In this document: positions 8,172 to 18,768 of the stretch, piece by piece
Layout: every line of letters starts with the position of its first letter
Numbering within the stretch: the first letter of the stretch is position 1
Origin: Clostridium sp. NkU-1
Lineage (GTDB): Bacteria; Bacillota_A; Clostridia; Lachnospirales; Lachnospiraceae
Direction of reading: 5' to 3'
Length of the DNA stretch: 64,000 bases
Assembly: GCA_001312405.1 (NCBI GenBank)
Contig: BBDR01000023.1
Location: forward strand, 4,659-68,658
Notes under the pieces: model-generated
The model's input: only the letters and a program-made list of their open reading frames with translations
Database searches by the model: none
Told to the model about the DNA's origin: nothing
Translations under genes and position numbers: made by a program

Positions 8172-9465
8172 ATGATGATTTGGATTAAAAATGCTCATGT
8201 AGTAGACCCTGGGAACCAGGTGGAAGGAAATATGGATATCTGCATCGCAGATGGGAAGATTGCCGGTATGGGAGAACAGCTTAAGCTGGATGCCGTTCCT
8301 GTTTCAAAGGAGGATGTAGTAATCGATGCTTCCGGTTTTATCGTTGCCCCAGGGTTTGTTGATGTCCATGTTCATTTCCGTGATCCTGGTCTTACTTATA
8401 AGGAGGATATCCAGACTGGAGCCAGAGCGGCGGCAAAAGGCGGATTTACCGCGGTTGTCTGTATGGCAAATACCAGGCCTCCTGTGGATAATGTGGAAAT
8501 CCTTCAATATGTGCAGCGGGAAGGGGAAAAAAACAGGCATTCATGTGCTGCAGGCAGCAGCCGTATCTAAGGGCCTTCATGGGATAGAACTGACGGACAT
8601 GGAGGAATTAAAGGCCAATGGAGCGGTGGGGTTTACTGATGACGGGATTCCTCTCCTTGATGAGAAGCTGGTTAAGGAAGCCATGGAGCGGGCAGCAAAG
8701 CTGAATGTTCCATTGAGCTTTCATGAGGAGGACCCTGCTTTTATCATAAATAATGGGATCAACCATGGTAAGGTATCTGATCAGCTTGGAATCTTTGGTT
8801 CCCCTGCATTGGCAGAGGACTGCCTTGTTGCCAGAGACTGCATGATCGCCCTTCACACCGGTGCGGCGGTGGATATCCAGCATATCAGCTCCGCTGCTTC
8901 CGTTAAGATGGTGAAGCTTGCAAAGGAGCTTGGGGCCAATGTATATGCAGAGGTGACGCCCCATCATTTCACCCTGACAGAGGAAGCGGTATTAACCCAT
9001 GGAACCCTGGCAAAAATGAATCCTCCCCTTCGGACGGAAGAGGACCGCAAGGCCATTATCCAGGGATTAAAGGACGGGAGCATTGATATCATTGCAACGG
9101 ACCACGCTCCCCATAGTACAGAGGAAAAGTCAAAGAAGCTGACCGAGGCTCCGAGCGGGATAATAGGACTTGAAACCGCACTGGGGCTGGGTGTGACAAA
9201 CTTAGTCCGGCCCGGACATCTGACTATGATGGAGCTGATGGAAAAGATGAGCTTAAATCCTTCGAAGCTGTACCGGCTGGAGTTTGGCTGCATAGAGGAA
9301 GGAAACGCTGCGGATCTGGTGATTTTTGATCCCAATGAGGAATGGACGGTAGGAGAATATGCATCCAAGTCTTCCAATTCCCCGTTTACGGGAGAAAGAT
9401 TGTTTGGAAAGGTGAAATATACCATCTGCGGCGGCCGGATCGTTTACCAGGATGAAAAAGACTGA
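8172..9465 (+). CDS. pyrC: Dihydroorotase, frame broken once
   Basis: Catalyses ring closure of carbamoyl-aspartate to dihydroorotate in pyrimidine synthesis; zinc amidohydrolase, about 430 residues when joined. The metal-binding VDVHVHFRDPG motif lies near residue 60. The C-terminal half carries PHHFTLTEE (zinc His), KMNPPLRTEEDR, and ATDHAPHSTEEK (catalytic Asp). The frame breaks at A7 (8527-8533) in the linker after NVEILQYVQREGEK; six A residues restore TGIHVLQAAAVSKGL. The start MMIWIKNAHVVDPGN fits the family. No other pyr genes are adjacent. Confidence 0.93.
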
Positions 9466-9517
9466 ATTTACCGGATCAATAAGACCTTTTGAGAAAAGAT
9501 CCAAAGGGGGTGAAAAC

Positions 9518-11066
9518 ATGGAGATAAAGGCACAGGACCCGCCCTCTGCCGCGGCTGCTAAAGGTGAATCTGCGGCTGCAGACATTCAGCGGGCTGTGGT
9601 GGAAGCGGACATAAAGGGAAGGATCCAGGCCGGTGAACGGTTTGTGGAAGAACTGAGCCGGAGCGTCGAGGAAAACCGTGAGAAAAAGAACGAGGAAGGC
9701 AGCGAAAACAGGAGAGAAACCAGGACACCCCGGGATACTGCCGCCCTGTCAGATGAAAGTGCCTATTGTAAACTAAGCCCTGAGGAGCTTTCTGATCTTG
9801 ATAAAATGTGGGGGAAGGAAGAGGCTGATCTGGCATGGGAGGACATCCTGGCGTGGAGTCCGTCTGCTGTAAAGCCGTTTCCTGAGGAACTGGAGGGCCT
9901 TGCAGCGCTTTATAAGGAGCTGCTCCAGGCCATTCTTTTGAATACCACAGCAGGAGTGCAAGAGGATCAGCTTGCCGCCCTGGAAGCTGCTTTATCGGAT
10001 ATCCTTATAAAGGTACTTGAGGGCCGCATGGGAGAATTGGAAACCCTTTTTGGTAATTTCGGATCCCAAAGCTCCATATCGGCCTTAAAGGCTGCCCTTT
10101 ACCGCAGTGTAACAGGAAATACTTTAAGCAGCGGGGAGCTGGAAAGGGTTTTTAAGGAACAGCCGGAAAATGCCGGAGATACAGTTAAATTAACGCCTGG
10201 CAGCATTAGAACTCCGGTAAATGAATCTGGAAATGAAGCAGAACAGGGAATGATCTATCAGCCTGCCGGGGAAGGACGGATAAAGAATGATCCCCGGTAT
10301 ACCTGGCGGATTCGAAGAGAGACTCCTCTGTCCGTGCTGGAAGGAAGGGGTATGCCCGGCAGTAAGACAGATAAGGCTCATGGCGCCCAGGCTTCCATTT
10401 CCTCCATGGGGAAAAATACGGTTTATTCTCCTGCTGATCTCGAAGCGGCTGAGGGATTTGCCGGGTATATGAACAACAGGGGAAATTTATTAAGGACCTC
10501 CGGTCTTTCCGGAGGAAGTGAGGAGCTTTATGGGTTTCTGGCCGCATTGATGGCAATTAAATCCCAGACCTTTGGAGCTTATTCCGGGATCAATAAAGGG
10601 CTTGCCTCTGACCTTAGGGAGTCGGTAGACCGTATGATTGATTTTTACATACAGGAGGCGTTTAAGCAGTCTGAGGGCGTTATGAAAAGGCAGGGAGGAA
10701 GAAATACACTCTTTCAGCCAAGAGCTGCTTACAAGGTCTATTATTATATGATGAACCTCTATCAGACCACCAGGGATCTGGCTGAAACAGCAAACAAAGG
10801 AATAAGACATGCCTATCAGCAGTTCTTAAAGAAAAAGGAATATTTGGAAAACAGGGAAGATTCCGGATCCTTTTTTTACAAAGGAAAAAAATGATCCAAG
10901 GGAGGACTGGAAAGAGGGAAAGCGGATTGTAGAACGGGATTGGAAGGAATTTCTGTCTTTTATGGGAAGAGAGGATTTAGGCGGGATTCCCCTGGGAATC
11001 CTGGAGTTAAGCCCCTGGGGAATGCTTGCAGAACCGGAGCATACTGCCAGAGGAAGGGAGGTGTAA
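9518..11066 (+). CDS. Unidentified protein of about 515 residues, frame broken once
   Basis: I do not recognise a family. The ATG at 9518 follows GGGGGTGAAAAC and is preferred over one at 9452 that overlaps pyrC. Residues 1-90 are charged and Ala/Glu/Arg-rich, likely disordered or coiled coil. The middle (about 100-240) has helical Leu-rich segments. Residues about 310-470 contain Tyr/Gln-rich stretches such as KVYYYMMNLYQTTRDLAE. The frame breaks at T7 (10871-10877) or A7 (10885-10891); repair extends it to a stop at 11066 with an acidic, Trp-containing tail (DWKEFLSFMGRED). A separate frame covering the tail ends in a hydrophobic helix (about 11065-11150), so a membrane-anchored C-terminus after a second error is possible. 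Confidence 0.5.
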
Positions 11067-11166
11067 CAGGCCCTGTTTTCCTGGCGGGAGCTTTGGCCGT
11101 AATTCTTATTCTGGTTTTATTTTTGTTCTTTTTTTTAAAACTGTTTTTATAAATGCAAATTTCTTC

Positions 11167-11199
11167 TTTACAGAAACACTTTAGTGTGCTACCATGGTA
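11167..11199 (+). promoter_or_regulatory. Promoter with palindrome in its -10 region
   Basis: TTTACA (11167-11172), a 17-base spacer and TACCAT (11190-11195) lie 31 bases upstream of the importer ATG. The -10 hexamer is the left part of a perfect palindrome TACCATGGTA (11190-11199), extended imperfectly by GTGT and ACAC. This looks like a repressor site controlling amino-acid uptake. Confidence 0.45.
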
Positions 11200-11229
11200 A
11201 CACATGAAAAACAAGAGGAGGATGCAATT

Positions 11230-12075
11230 ATGAAAAAAGAGATTTTAATAGCGGCAGTGTTGGGAGCGGCAGTCCTGCTTAGTGGCTGTTCCGGGCAAAA
11301 GAGCGAAGTTACGGCTTCCACGGCTTCTGATACCGCAGCATCAACAGCAAAAGAGACTGGAAAAGAAACAGAATCAGCTGCCAATACATTTACCGTTGGA
11401 TTTGATCAGGATTTCCCGCCCATGGGCTTTGTTGGAGACAATGGAGAATACACGGGCTTTGATTTAGAACTGGCTCAGGAGGTGGCAAACCGCCTTGGCA
11501 GGAAATTTGTTCCCCAGCCCATTGCCTGGGATGCCAAGGACATGGAGCTGGAATCCGGAAATATTGACTGCATCTGGAATGGCTTTACTATTACAGGACG
11601 TGAGGAAGGCTATACCTGGTCAAAGCCCTATATGGAAAACAGCCAGGTGTTTGTAGTGGGAAAGGATTCCGGCATCAAAACGTTAGCTGACTTATCAGGA
11701 AAGATCGTAGAAGTTCAGGCGGATTCCTCTGCAGAAAAGGCACTGCAGGCAGATGAGAAGCTTTCCGGAACCTTTGGAACCCTTCAGACAACGCCGGATT
11801 ACAACACTGCGTTTATGGATCTTGAGATGGGAGCGGTGGATGCCATTGCAATGGATGTAATTGTGGCAGGGTATCAGATCGAACAGAGGAAAGCGGATTT
11901 TATTATACTGGATGAAGCCCTTGCTGCTGAAGAATACGGCGTAGGCTTTAAGAAAAGCAATGATACCTTAAGGGATCAGGTTCAGGAACAGTTAGACGCC
12001 ATGGCGGCTGACGGGACTCTTAAAAAGATCTCGGAAAAATGGTTCGGCAAGGATGTAACCAAGGTTAATAAATAA
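11230..12075 (+). CDS. Amino-acid ABC importer, substrate-binding lipoprotein
   Basis: Captures a polar amino acid outside the cell for the permease and ATPase encoded next. 281 residues: lipoprotein signal MKKEILIAAVLGAAVLLSGCSG with lipobox Cys at about 20, a Ser/Thr/Ala linker, then an SBP_bac_3 domain from about residue 55. The domain motifs are FTVGFDQDFPPMGFVGDNGEYTGFD-like, DIDCIWNGFT and the amino-acid-contacting GREEGYTWSKPYMENSQ. The ligand may be cystine, glutamine or another polar amino acid; the sequence alone does not decide. Start chosen for the AAGAGGAGG ribosome site. Confidence 0.9.
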   Translation: MKKEILIAAVLGAAVLLSGCSGQKSEVTASTASDTAASTAKETGKETESAANTFTVGFDQDFPPMGFVGDNGEYTGFDLELAQEVANRLGRKFVPQPIAWDAKDMELESGNIDCIWNGFTITGREEGYTWSKPYMENSQVFVVGKDSGIKTLADLSGKIVEVQADSSAEKALQADEKLSGTFGTLQTTPDYNTAFMDLEMGAVDAIAMDVIVAGYQIEQRKADFIILDEALAAEEYGVGFKKSNDTLRDQVQEQLDAMAADGTLKKISEKWFGKDVTKVNK

Positions 12076-12082
12076 AGATAAA

Positions 12083-12118
12083 ATGGGTTCCGGTCCCGCA
12101 TTTATGGGCCGGACCTCA
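12083..12118 (+). terminator. Hairpin between binding protein and permease
   Basis: GGGTTCCGGTCCC pairs imperfectly with GGGCCGGACC and is followed by TCATTTTG. Such intra-operonic hairpins usually protect the binding-protein mRNA or lower expression of the downstream transport genes. Confidence 0.5.
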
Positions 12119-12142
12119 TTTTGAAAACATGGAGGAGAAATC

Positions 12143-12794
12143 ATGGCTTTAACGAAGATAATTTCACAATTGGCAGGGGGAATGTGGGTCAGCATCCAGA
12201 TATTTGTGGTAACGCTGGTCTTTTCTCTGCCCCTGGGACTTTTAATATCCTTTGGAAGGATGTCAAAAAAATCCTGTCATACAGGCCATTGTTAAATTCT
12301 ATATTTCTGTCATGAGGGGGACTCCATTGATGCTGCAGCTGATGGTGGTGTATTTCGGCCCCTACTATTTGTTTGGCATAAAGGTGGGGAATGGATACCG
12401 CCTCTGGGCCGCATTCATCGGCTTTGTCATCAACTATGCGGCGTATTTTGCAGAAATATACAGGAGCGGGATCCAGTCCATGCCGGTGGGACAGTATGAA
12501 GCGGCAAAGCTTTTAGGCTATACAAAGACCCAGACCTTTTTCCGCATCATATTTCCCCAGGTGGTGAAACGGATTCTGCCGTCTGTGACCAATGAGGTCA
12601 TTACCCTGGTCAAAGATACCTCTCTGGCTTTTTCCATCAGTGTTTTAGAGATGTTTGCGACTGCCAAGGCCCTGGCCTCTTCCCAGACCAGCCTTATTCC
12701 TTTTGTGGCGGCAGGCCTGTTTTATTATATTTTCAACCTTATTGTGGCAGTAGGGATGGAATACTTAGAAAAGCGGATGAACTATTATCAATAG
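12143..12794 (+). CDS. Amino-acid ABC importer, permease, frame broken once
   Basis: His/Glu/Gln/Arg-type inner membrane permease of about 217 residues, five predicted helices. The N-terminus is MALTKIISQLAGGMWVSIQI; the EAA loop that docks the ATPase is readable as GQYEAAKLLGYTKTQTFFRIIFPQ. The PVIQAIVKFYISVMRGTPLMLQL segment is typical of the family. The frame breaks at A7 (12265-12271); six A residues join the parts. GGAGGAG precedes the start. It sits between the binding protein and the ATPase. Confidence 0.9.
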
Positions 12795-12806
12795 GAGGAA
12801 GAAAAG

Positions 12807-13587
12807 ATGTACTTGCTGGAAATGAACCATGTGAAAAAAGCGTTTGATGGCCAGGGCGTGCTTCGGGATATTTCCCTGTCGGTAGAGGAAGGCGAGATCG
12901 TATCCATCATCGGTCCATCCGGTTCGGGAAAATCCACCCTGCTTCGGTGCGCTACCATGCTGGAACAGATGGATGGAGGGGAACTAAATTATCTTGGAGA
13001 AAAGGCCGCATGGGACGGGCCTGATGGAAGGGCTGTCTATGCCAAAGGGGAAAAGCGTAAGGAAATACAGAAGAATTACGGCCTGGTGTTCCAGAACTTT
13101 CATTTATTTCCCCATATGACGGTTTTAAAAAAACATTACCGATGCACCGATCCATGTGCAGAAACGGGATAAGGAAGAGGTTTTTTCTGAGGCAATGGAG
13201 CTTCTTAAGAAGATGGGACTGGAAGATAAGGCAGAAGCATATCCCTGCCAGCTTTCCGGAGGACAGCGCCAGCGGGTAGCCATCGCAAGAGCTCTGGCCT
13301 TAAACCCCAGGATCCTGTTTTTTGATGAGCCGACTTCCGCTCTGGACCCGGAGCTTACGGGAGAGGTACTAAAGGTCATTAAGTCCCTTGCGGACATGCA
13401 CATTACCATGGTCATTGTGACCCATGAGATGGCCTTTGCCAGGGATATATCAGACAGGATTATTTTTATGGCTGACGGAGTGATCGTAGAAGAGGGAAGG
13501 CCGGAAGAAGTATTTTCCTCAAGCAATGTACGGACAGAGCTTTCTGGGGAGGTATGGGGAAGGGTGAGAATAAGAAAATTTTATTAA
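12807..13587 (+). CDS. Amino-acid ABC importer, ATPase, frame broken once
   Basis: GlnQ-type nucleotide-binding subunit of about 259 residues. Walker A is GPSGSGKST, the signature is [15 protein letters not shown], Walker B is [14 protein letters not shown] and the switch His lies in VTHEMAFA. The frame breaks at A7 (13127-13133). The printed C-terminus after [12 protein letters not shown] is unusual for the family; one or two further small errors near 13530-13550 would give the common RTRAFLGRY-type end, so the terminal 20 residues are uncertain. It starts 12 bases after the permease with AGGAGG upstream. Confidence 0.9.
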
Positions 13588-13612
13588 ACCCAAGGAACCC
13601 GTTGAAATGCTG

Positions 13613-13662
13613 CCCCTATATAGGACATTGAAATATAACAATTCCTATATGGGGGTATTATT
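13613..13662 (+). terminator. Terminator of the amino-acid importer operon
   Basis: CCCCTATATAGG (13613-13624) pairs with CCTATATGGGG (13644-13654) with one bulge and is followed by TATTATTTTT. Confidence 0.75.
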
Positions 13663-13677
13663 TTTCAATTTACAATA

Positions 13678-14050
13678 TTACAAGGCATAAGAAGCTATAA
13701 GCTGACCAATTTGCACTATATCGCTTGTACCAGTGAATTCAAACTTCACTTTTCCAACACTGCTAAAGTAAAGTTCCAACTCACTATCCAGATCAAATAC
13801 TCCAGAAGTTTCAACGGAAAATACCTGTATTTTGGAATAGGGCAGAGAAGTATAGTCTTTCTTTTTACCGGTCATTCCCTGAACATTTACAGAGATAATG
13901 CGCTTATTTGTAAAAACGATGTAATCACGGATTCCTTTATAGCATCCTATTATTTCTTCGCCAGGAATAAAAAGATTAGCAACGTCACTTGCAGTAGAAT
14001 TATCCACCTTTTTTTAGTTTTGCAAAAGAACCATTTTTAAAATCAATCAT
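13678..14050 (-). CDS. Bacterial PH-domain protein, frame broken once
   Basis: A single bacterial pleckstrin-homology (bPH_1/PF08000-type) domain of about 123 residues. Conserved parts are EEIIGCYKGIRDYIVFTNKRIISVNVQG, TGKKKDYTSLPYSKIQVFSVETSG and DLDSELELYFSSVGKVKFEF. The frame breaks at a T7 run on the plus strand (14009-14015); removing one base extends the protein upstream to MIDFKNGSFAKLK, the usual start. That ATG (14050) is 8 bases from AGGAG, whereas one at 14056 is too close. Such proteins are widespread and uncharacterised. Transcription is convergent with the amino-acid importer. Confidence 0.85.
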
Positions 14051-14115
14051 ACTCATTTCTCCTTTTTCTTTTGTTTGTGATTAAGCCTGTATTCTTCTTC
14101 AAGTATTCATACACA

Positions 14116-14857
14116 TCAAAAACATTTATTCCTATAACCACTAGGTGTATAACCAGTCACTTTTTTTAAAAACACGGCTAAAGTATTTCTCATCAGTATA
14201 ACCCACATCTTTGGATATCTGACTGATGGACTGATGGGTCGTAGTGAGGTATTCTTTAGCTTTTTCTATACGGATATTAATTAAATAATCACTAAAAGAA
14301 ACGCCTACTATATCGCGAAAACTATGGCTAAAATATCCATAGCTTAAATTGGCTTTTTGGGCCATATCTGATACGATGATAGACTTGGAAAAATGATTAT
14401 CTATATAATTTTTGATTTTTAATATGTCATGAGTAGTTTCTTTTGAGTAAGAATTATCAGGAAGTTCAAGATCAGGTTTTGAAATTTTACCTGCAATTCT
14501 TTCTAATATACTGTGAAAGTTTTCTTTGTCAAACTCTGTTTTTACTATATAATCAATAACCCCCAGTCTAAGCATCTTTTGAAGTAAATTGAATTCAGTG
14601 TGCATAGTGAGAATAACGTAGTTTAAATGTGGATAGAGTGGCCGCGCGGTCTCTATAAAAGTCACACCGTCCATAACAGGCATCTCGATATCTACTAGTA
14701 CTAAATCAACTGTGATATCCTTTAATAATTCTAATGCCTTCTTTCCGTCTGATACATCTGCGACTACTTCCATGGCATAAGAAGAAAATGGCATAAGTAA
14801 TTTGATCCCTTTACGAGTAATAGGGTCATCATCTACGATTAAAACTTTGATCATCAT
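14116..14857 (-). CDS. YesN-type response regulator with AraC output domain, frame broken once
   Basis: Two-component transcription factor of about 246 residues. The receiver domain (1-120) has the acidic pocket VDDDP and phosphoacceptor Asp in DLVLVDIEMPVMDG (about residue 56). An AraC/XylS helix-turn-helix pair follows from about 145 (LKIKNYIDNHFSKSI, SQISKDVGYTDEKYFSRVF). The frame breaks at T7 on the plus strand (14161-14167); correction restores the family ending KKVTGYTPSGYRNK. It overlaps the end of the kinase gene. With the kinase it probably activates the sugar importer operon read divergently from 16.9 kb. Confidence 0.92.
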
Positions 14858-16541
14858 AGTCTCCTTTCATTTGAGGTATGGTGATTTCTATATGAGTTTC
14901 TTCCCCATATACACTGCTAATATTAAAACAATAATGGCCAGAATAGAAATCATCAAGCGATTGAAATATATATGATAAGCCGATACCAAAGTGTTCGTCG
15001 CTTTGCTCATCTTTTAAATCTATATACGGCCTGTTACAATACTGTTTGCTATTATATAAGATGATTAGTTTGTTAAGGGTATCTGCACCTATTCCGGTGC
15101 CATTGTCATTAATATGTATGGTAATATGATCATGTACAACTACATGAATATTTATTTGCATATTGTCTTTGTATCCATGTAAAATGGAATTTTCGATAAT
15201 TGGCTGCAGTATAAACTTGGGACAAGCATAATCTAGCAGATCATCATCAGGTTCTTTGGTTATATTGAGGGAAAAATTATATCTGACTTTTTGTAAATCG
15301 GCATAATAAGTAATAGTGATTAGTTCTTTATTTAATGTGGTACTTATATTATCTTTATCTAAATTATAACTAAGTAAATGAGATAAAGATTGAGTGATAT
15401 TATCTATCTCTGGTTCATCATTAATCAAGGCCAGCCAATGCAAAGTGTTGAGTGTATTCATAATGAAATGAGGATTGATTTGGCTGCGTAATTTTTCAAG
15501 CTGTATCGTGTAGTTGATTTTCTCCTCTTCTTTTGTCTTGTTTAAAAGATAATTTACTTCTTTCTGTAAACTTTTAATACGTACAAATAAATTATGATAT
15601 TCAGGAATATTAGTTTGCAGTTCGCCGCTCTGCATATCATCAGAAAGAAAACTATTTAACTGCTTTTCTATTAAAGTGAGTGGTTTATAAGTACTCTTAA
15701 AAAAATACAATTCCTACAATAGATACAATAATAAGCAGCAGTATACTGGAAATTAAAAAGTTAATGGTAATAGAAGACAATTCCTTATTGTAAGTATCAT
15801 AGGAAATCGTACCATATATAATCCAGCCTTGATTAGCTGCATGGGTATAGGTATACTTTATATTTGTATTATTTTGGATATTATTCTTGGATTGATCGGA
15901 AGACCTAAAGTATATATCGTCAAAGGAACTGTATGCTTTGCCTAAAATTTTAGAAATTGAATAGAAACCAGATTCTATAGATATCATATACCGATCTTCA
16001 GAATCTAATTTTAATCTTCTGTTGAGAATAATGACAGGTCTGTTAATAAAATGACTTTGACTTTGCCTTGGTGCTATAAAGGATAATTCGTCACCACGAT
16101 ATAAATAGTCATTATCTGTGCGTACGGTCAAATCCTCGCTAAGTGGAAAGCTGGAAAATACTACTTTATCATCTTTGGTATCATAGATATATATAAGGCC
16201 AATGTCTTCATTGGCATAGTAAGCAAGTTAATAGTATTACGTAAATTTACATAATAATTATTCTTATCTATAATATTAGCGGAACTTATATAGTCTAAAA
16301 GATTGGACCTAATGTCATTACTTTGTGATAACTGTTCAGAAGTAAGAGTTAGCTGCCATATCACATCTTCCAGCGAATTGGAAGCTTCATAAAGAGTACG
16401 GCTATAATTATCATTTATCTTAGTTCGCATACTATTAATAAACTGATATGTGATAAAAATATAGGTAGAGATACTAAGCAATATCAGTAATGAACAAAAA
16501 ATAAAAATGCGCCTCTTAAGAGAAACCTGCAAGATCTTCAT
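14829..16541 (-). CDS. YesM-type sensor histidine kinase, frame broken twice
   Basis: Membrane sensor of about 570 residues when joined. The N-terminus has a transmembrane helix (RRIFIFCSLLILLSISTYIF), an extracytoplasmic dCache-like domain (about 35-280), and a second helix (NFLISSILLLIIVSIVGIVFF). The cytoplasmic part holds the His_kinase box LRSQINPHFIMNTLNTLHW (phospho-His) and an HATPase with IIENSILHGYKD (N box) and NDNGTGIG (G1). Breaks fall near 16229 (one A probably missing) and at A7 (15699-15705). It is the first gene of a kinase-regulator pair and diverges from the sugar importer, the usual YesM/YesN context for sensing carbohydrate. Confidence 0.9.
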
Positions 16542-16947
16542 GGTAAATAATCCTTATACTATACAGCATTTTGACTGGAAGCAGTATAAATCATTTTACA
16601 GTTCAGTCTGTAAGCTATAAATCAGGCTGAACTGTTATCAAATTACTGCCTATATTATACAAAAATCTATATTTTAAGTCAATTGTTTGGACATAAACAA
16701 TAAAAAAAGGTGGACTATTTTGCTTTGAAAGTAAAATTTGAATAAAAACAAAAGAAATATAACTAAAAAAATCCACTATGAAATCAAAATAAACAGTGTT
16801 AAAATTGTGAAAAAGTTGTAAAGTATTTGTATGAGTAAAGGTCGTTATTTATACATTGATTGGTCAATAGCAATAAATTTAATCATGGGTTCTGGGAATA
16901 AGTATGAAAGATTCCGAGAAAACATTAATCTTGAATGGAGGAAATGT
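16542..16947. other. Divergent intergenic region between YesM-type kinase and sugar importer
   Basis: About 400 very AT-rich bases. It must contain the divergent promoters and probably the AraC-type regulator's binding sites. Several A-tracts are visible, but I could not pick out a reliable promoter or direct repeat. An in-frame ATG at 16831 exists upstream of the lipoprotein start but has no ribosome site. Confidence 0.4.
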
Positions 16948-18658
16948 ATGAGGAAAAAAATCGTAAGGTATGGAGCATTGATGTTTGCAGGTAGTCTGAC
17001 AGTTTTAAGCCTGGCTGCTTGCGGAGGCAGGACAAGTACTGCTAATAGTGGCAAAACCGCAGAAAGTACCAATCTACCGGTAGATGAGAGTGGTAATCCT
17101 AGTGCATTGGGTAAGTATAAAGAGCCTGTAACTGTGGAGATAGTACAAAGTATCAATCCTACGCAATCGTTTCCAGCAGGTCAAACCGTAGAAGATAATC
17201 AATATACCAAGTATGTCAAAGAAGTTATGAATATAGATATAAAGATCAAATGGCAGGCTGCAAATGGTGATGATTATACTCAAAAACAAAATCTGGCAAT
17301 AGCTTCCAATGATTTACCAGATATCATGAGAGTAGGCCAAACTCAGTTTAAAGAGCTGGCAGATTCTGATCTTATAGAAGATTTGACAGATGTATATGCA
17401 AAATATGCCTCTGATACGATGAAATATGTCTTAGATACAACGAAAGGCGAGGCGATCGAGACTGCAACAATGGATGGTAAGTTATATGGACTTCCTGGAG
17501 TTACGCCAGAAGCAGATAGCTACAATCTTATGTGGATTCGTCAAGATTGGCTGGATAAGCTTGGCCTTGAAGTTCCTGAAACTGTAGAGGATTTACAAAA
17601 GGTAGCGCAAGCATTCGTAGATAATAAGATGGGTGGAGAACAAACAGTAGGTATCCTTGGAGCATCGGCTAATAATAATCTCTACAACAATTTCCTCTCA
17701 CCAGCAAACAATCTTTTGACATTTGATGCTATATTCTCAGCTTACAAAGCATGGCCAGGCTTTTGGATCGAAGATACGAATGGGGATCCTATATATGGTT
17801 CTATAACGCCAGAGACAAAGGAGACTTTGGCAAAGCTTCAGGAAATGTATAAAAGTGGAGCCCTTGATCAAGAGTTAGGTGCCAGAAAAGATGCAGATGA
17901 AGCATGGAAATCTGGAAAAGCAGGTATACTATTCACTCCTTGGTGGCAGGGATATAGCATAAAAGATGCATTGGTTAATGATCCGGAAGCATCATGGATC
18001 GCATATGCATTGCCACTGGCAGAGGATGGGAAATGGTATCCTAAAATGGCCAATTCTACATCTACTTTTTTAGTAGTTAGAAAAGGTTATGAACATCCAG
18101 AAGCAGCAGTGCTTTTAAACAACTATCTGCTTCGTGATGAAGCTACTTTTGATACTACGGCAGTAGATCCACAATATTATCCAGGGCGTGTAGTTATGTC
18201 TCCGGCGGATGAGAATGCATATACTGTTACACAGCTCAAAAAAAGTATTAAATGGTGAAGCACCCGATGACTATGATAAAACGATCTATAAGAATCTGAC
18301 AAAAGATCTTGATTCTTTAAAGAATGTTAAATTAGAACCTTATGATGATTTAAGAATTGCTACATGGAATCGTGATGATGATAACTTTGGCAGAATTTAT
18401 AGTATGCTATGTGGCTCTGCAAGAGTAAATGAAGCAGATGAAGCAGGCAATATCGAAAGAGTATATAGTAAGATCTACAATCAAACGACTACTATGGAAA
18501 AGAAATGGGCTAACTTAAAGAAGTTAGAAGATGAAACATTCTTAAAGATTATCATTGGGGAATCTTCTGTCGATGAATTTGATAAATTTGTAGAGCAATG
18601 GAAAGCAGAAGGCGGAGACGAAATCACCAAAGAAGTTAAAGAATACGCAGCGAAATAA
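16948..18658 (+). CDS. Lpl-type sugar ABC importer, binding lipoprotein, frame broken once
   Basis: Extracellular solute-binding protein of about 570 residues, the large LplA/YtcQ-like type used for oligosaccharides. Signal peptide MRKKIVRYGALMFAGSLTVLSLAACGG, lipobox Cys near residue 24. The mature domain includes SNDLPDIMRVGQTQ and YGLPGVTPEADSYNLMWIRQDWLDKLGL, both typical. GGAGGAAATGT precedes the ATG. The frame breaks at A7 (18238-18244). It leads an operon with two permeases and a glycan-active enzyme but, as normal for this class, no ATPase; a shared MsmK-like ATPase elsewhere is expected. Codon use is AT-rich compared with flanking genes. Confidence 0.9.
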
Positions 18659-18706
18659 TTCGTCAAAGATATTTGCATGAATGAGTTAAACGCTATATGA
18701 TATGTG

Positions 18707-18749
18707 AAGTCCCAGTGTGTTTGATGAATTGAATCAATGCCTGGGACTT
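18707..18749 (+). terminator. Intra-operonic hairpin after the sugar-binding protein
   Basis: AAGTCCCAG (18707-18715) pairs perfectly with CTGGGACTT (18741-18749), followed by TACTTTAT. It probably lowers permease expression relative to the binding protein. Confidence 0.6.
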
Positions 18750-18768
18750 TACTTTATAAGGAGGCAGC

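Noticed and set aside
10940..11152. Separate 70-residue membrane protein
   Set aside because: Most of it overlaps the repaired tail of the 9518-11066 protein in another frame and it has no ribosome site; only the final hydrophobic helix is noteworthy and is mentioned with that gene.
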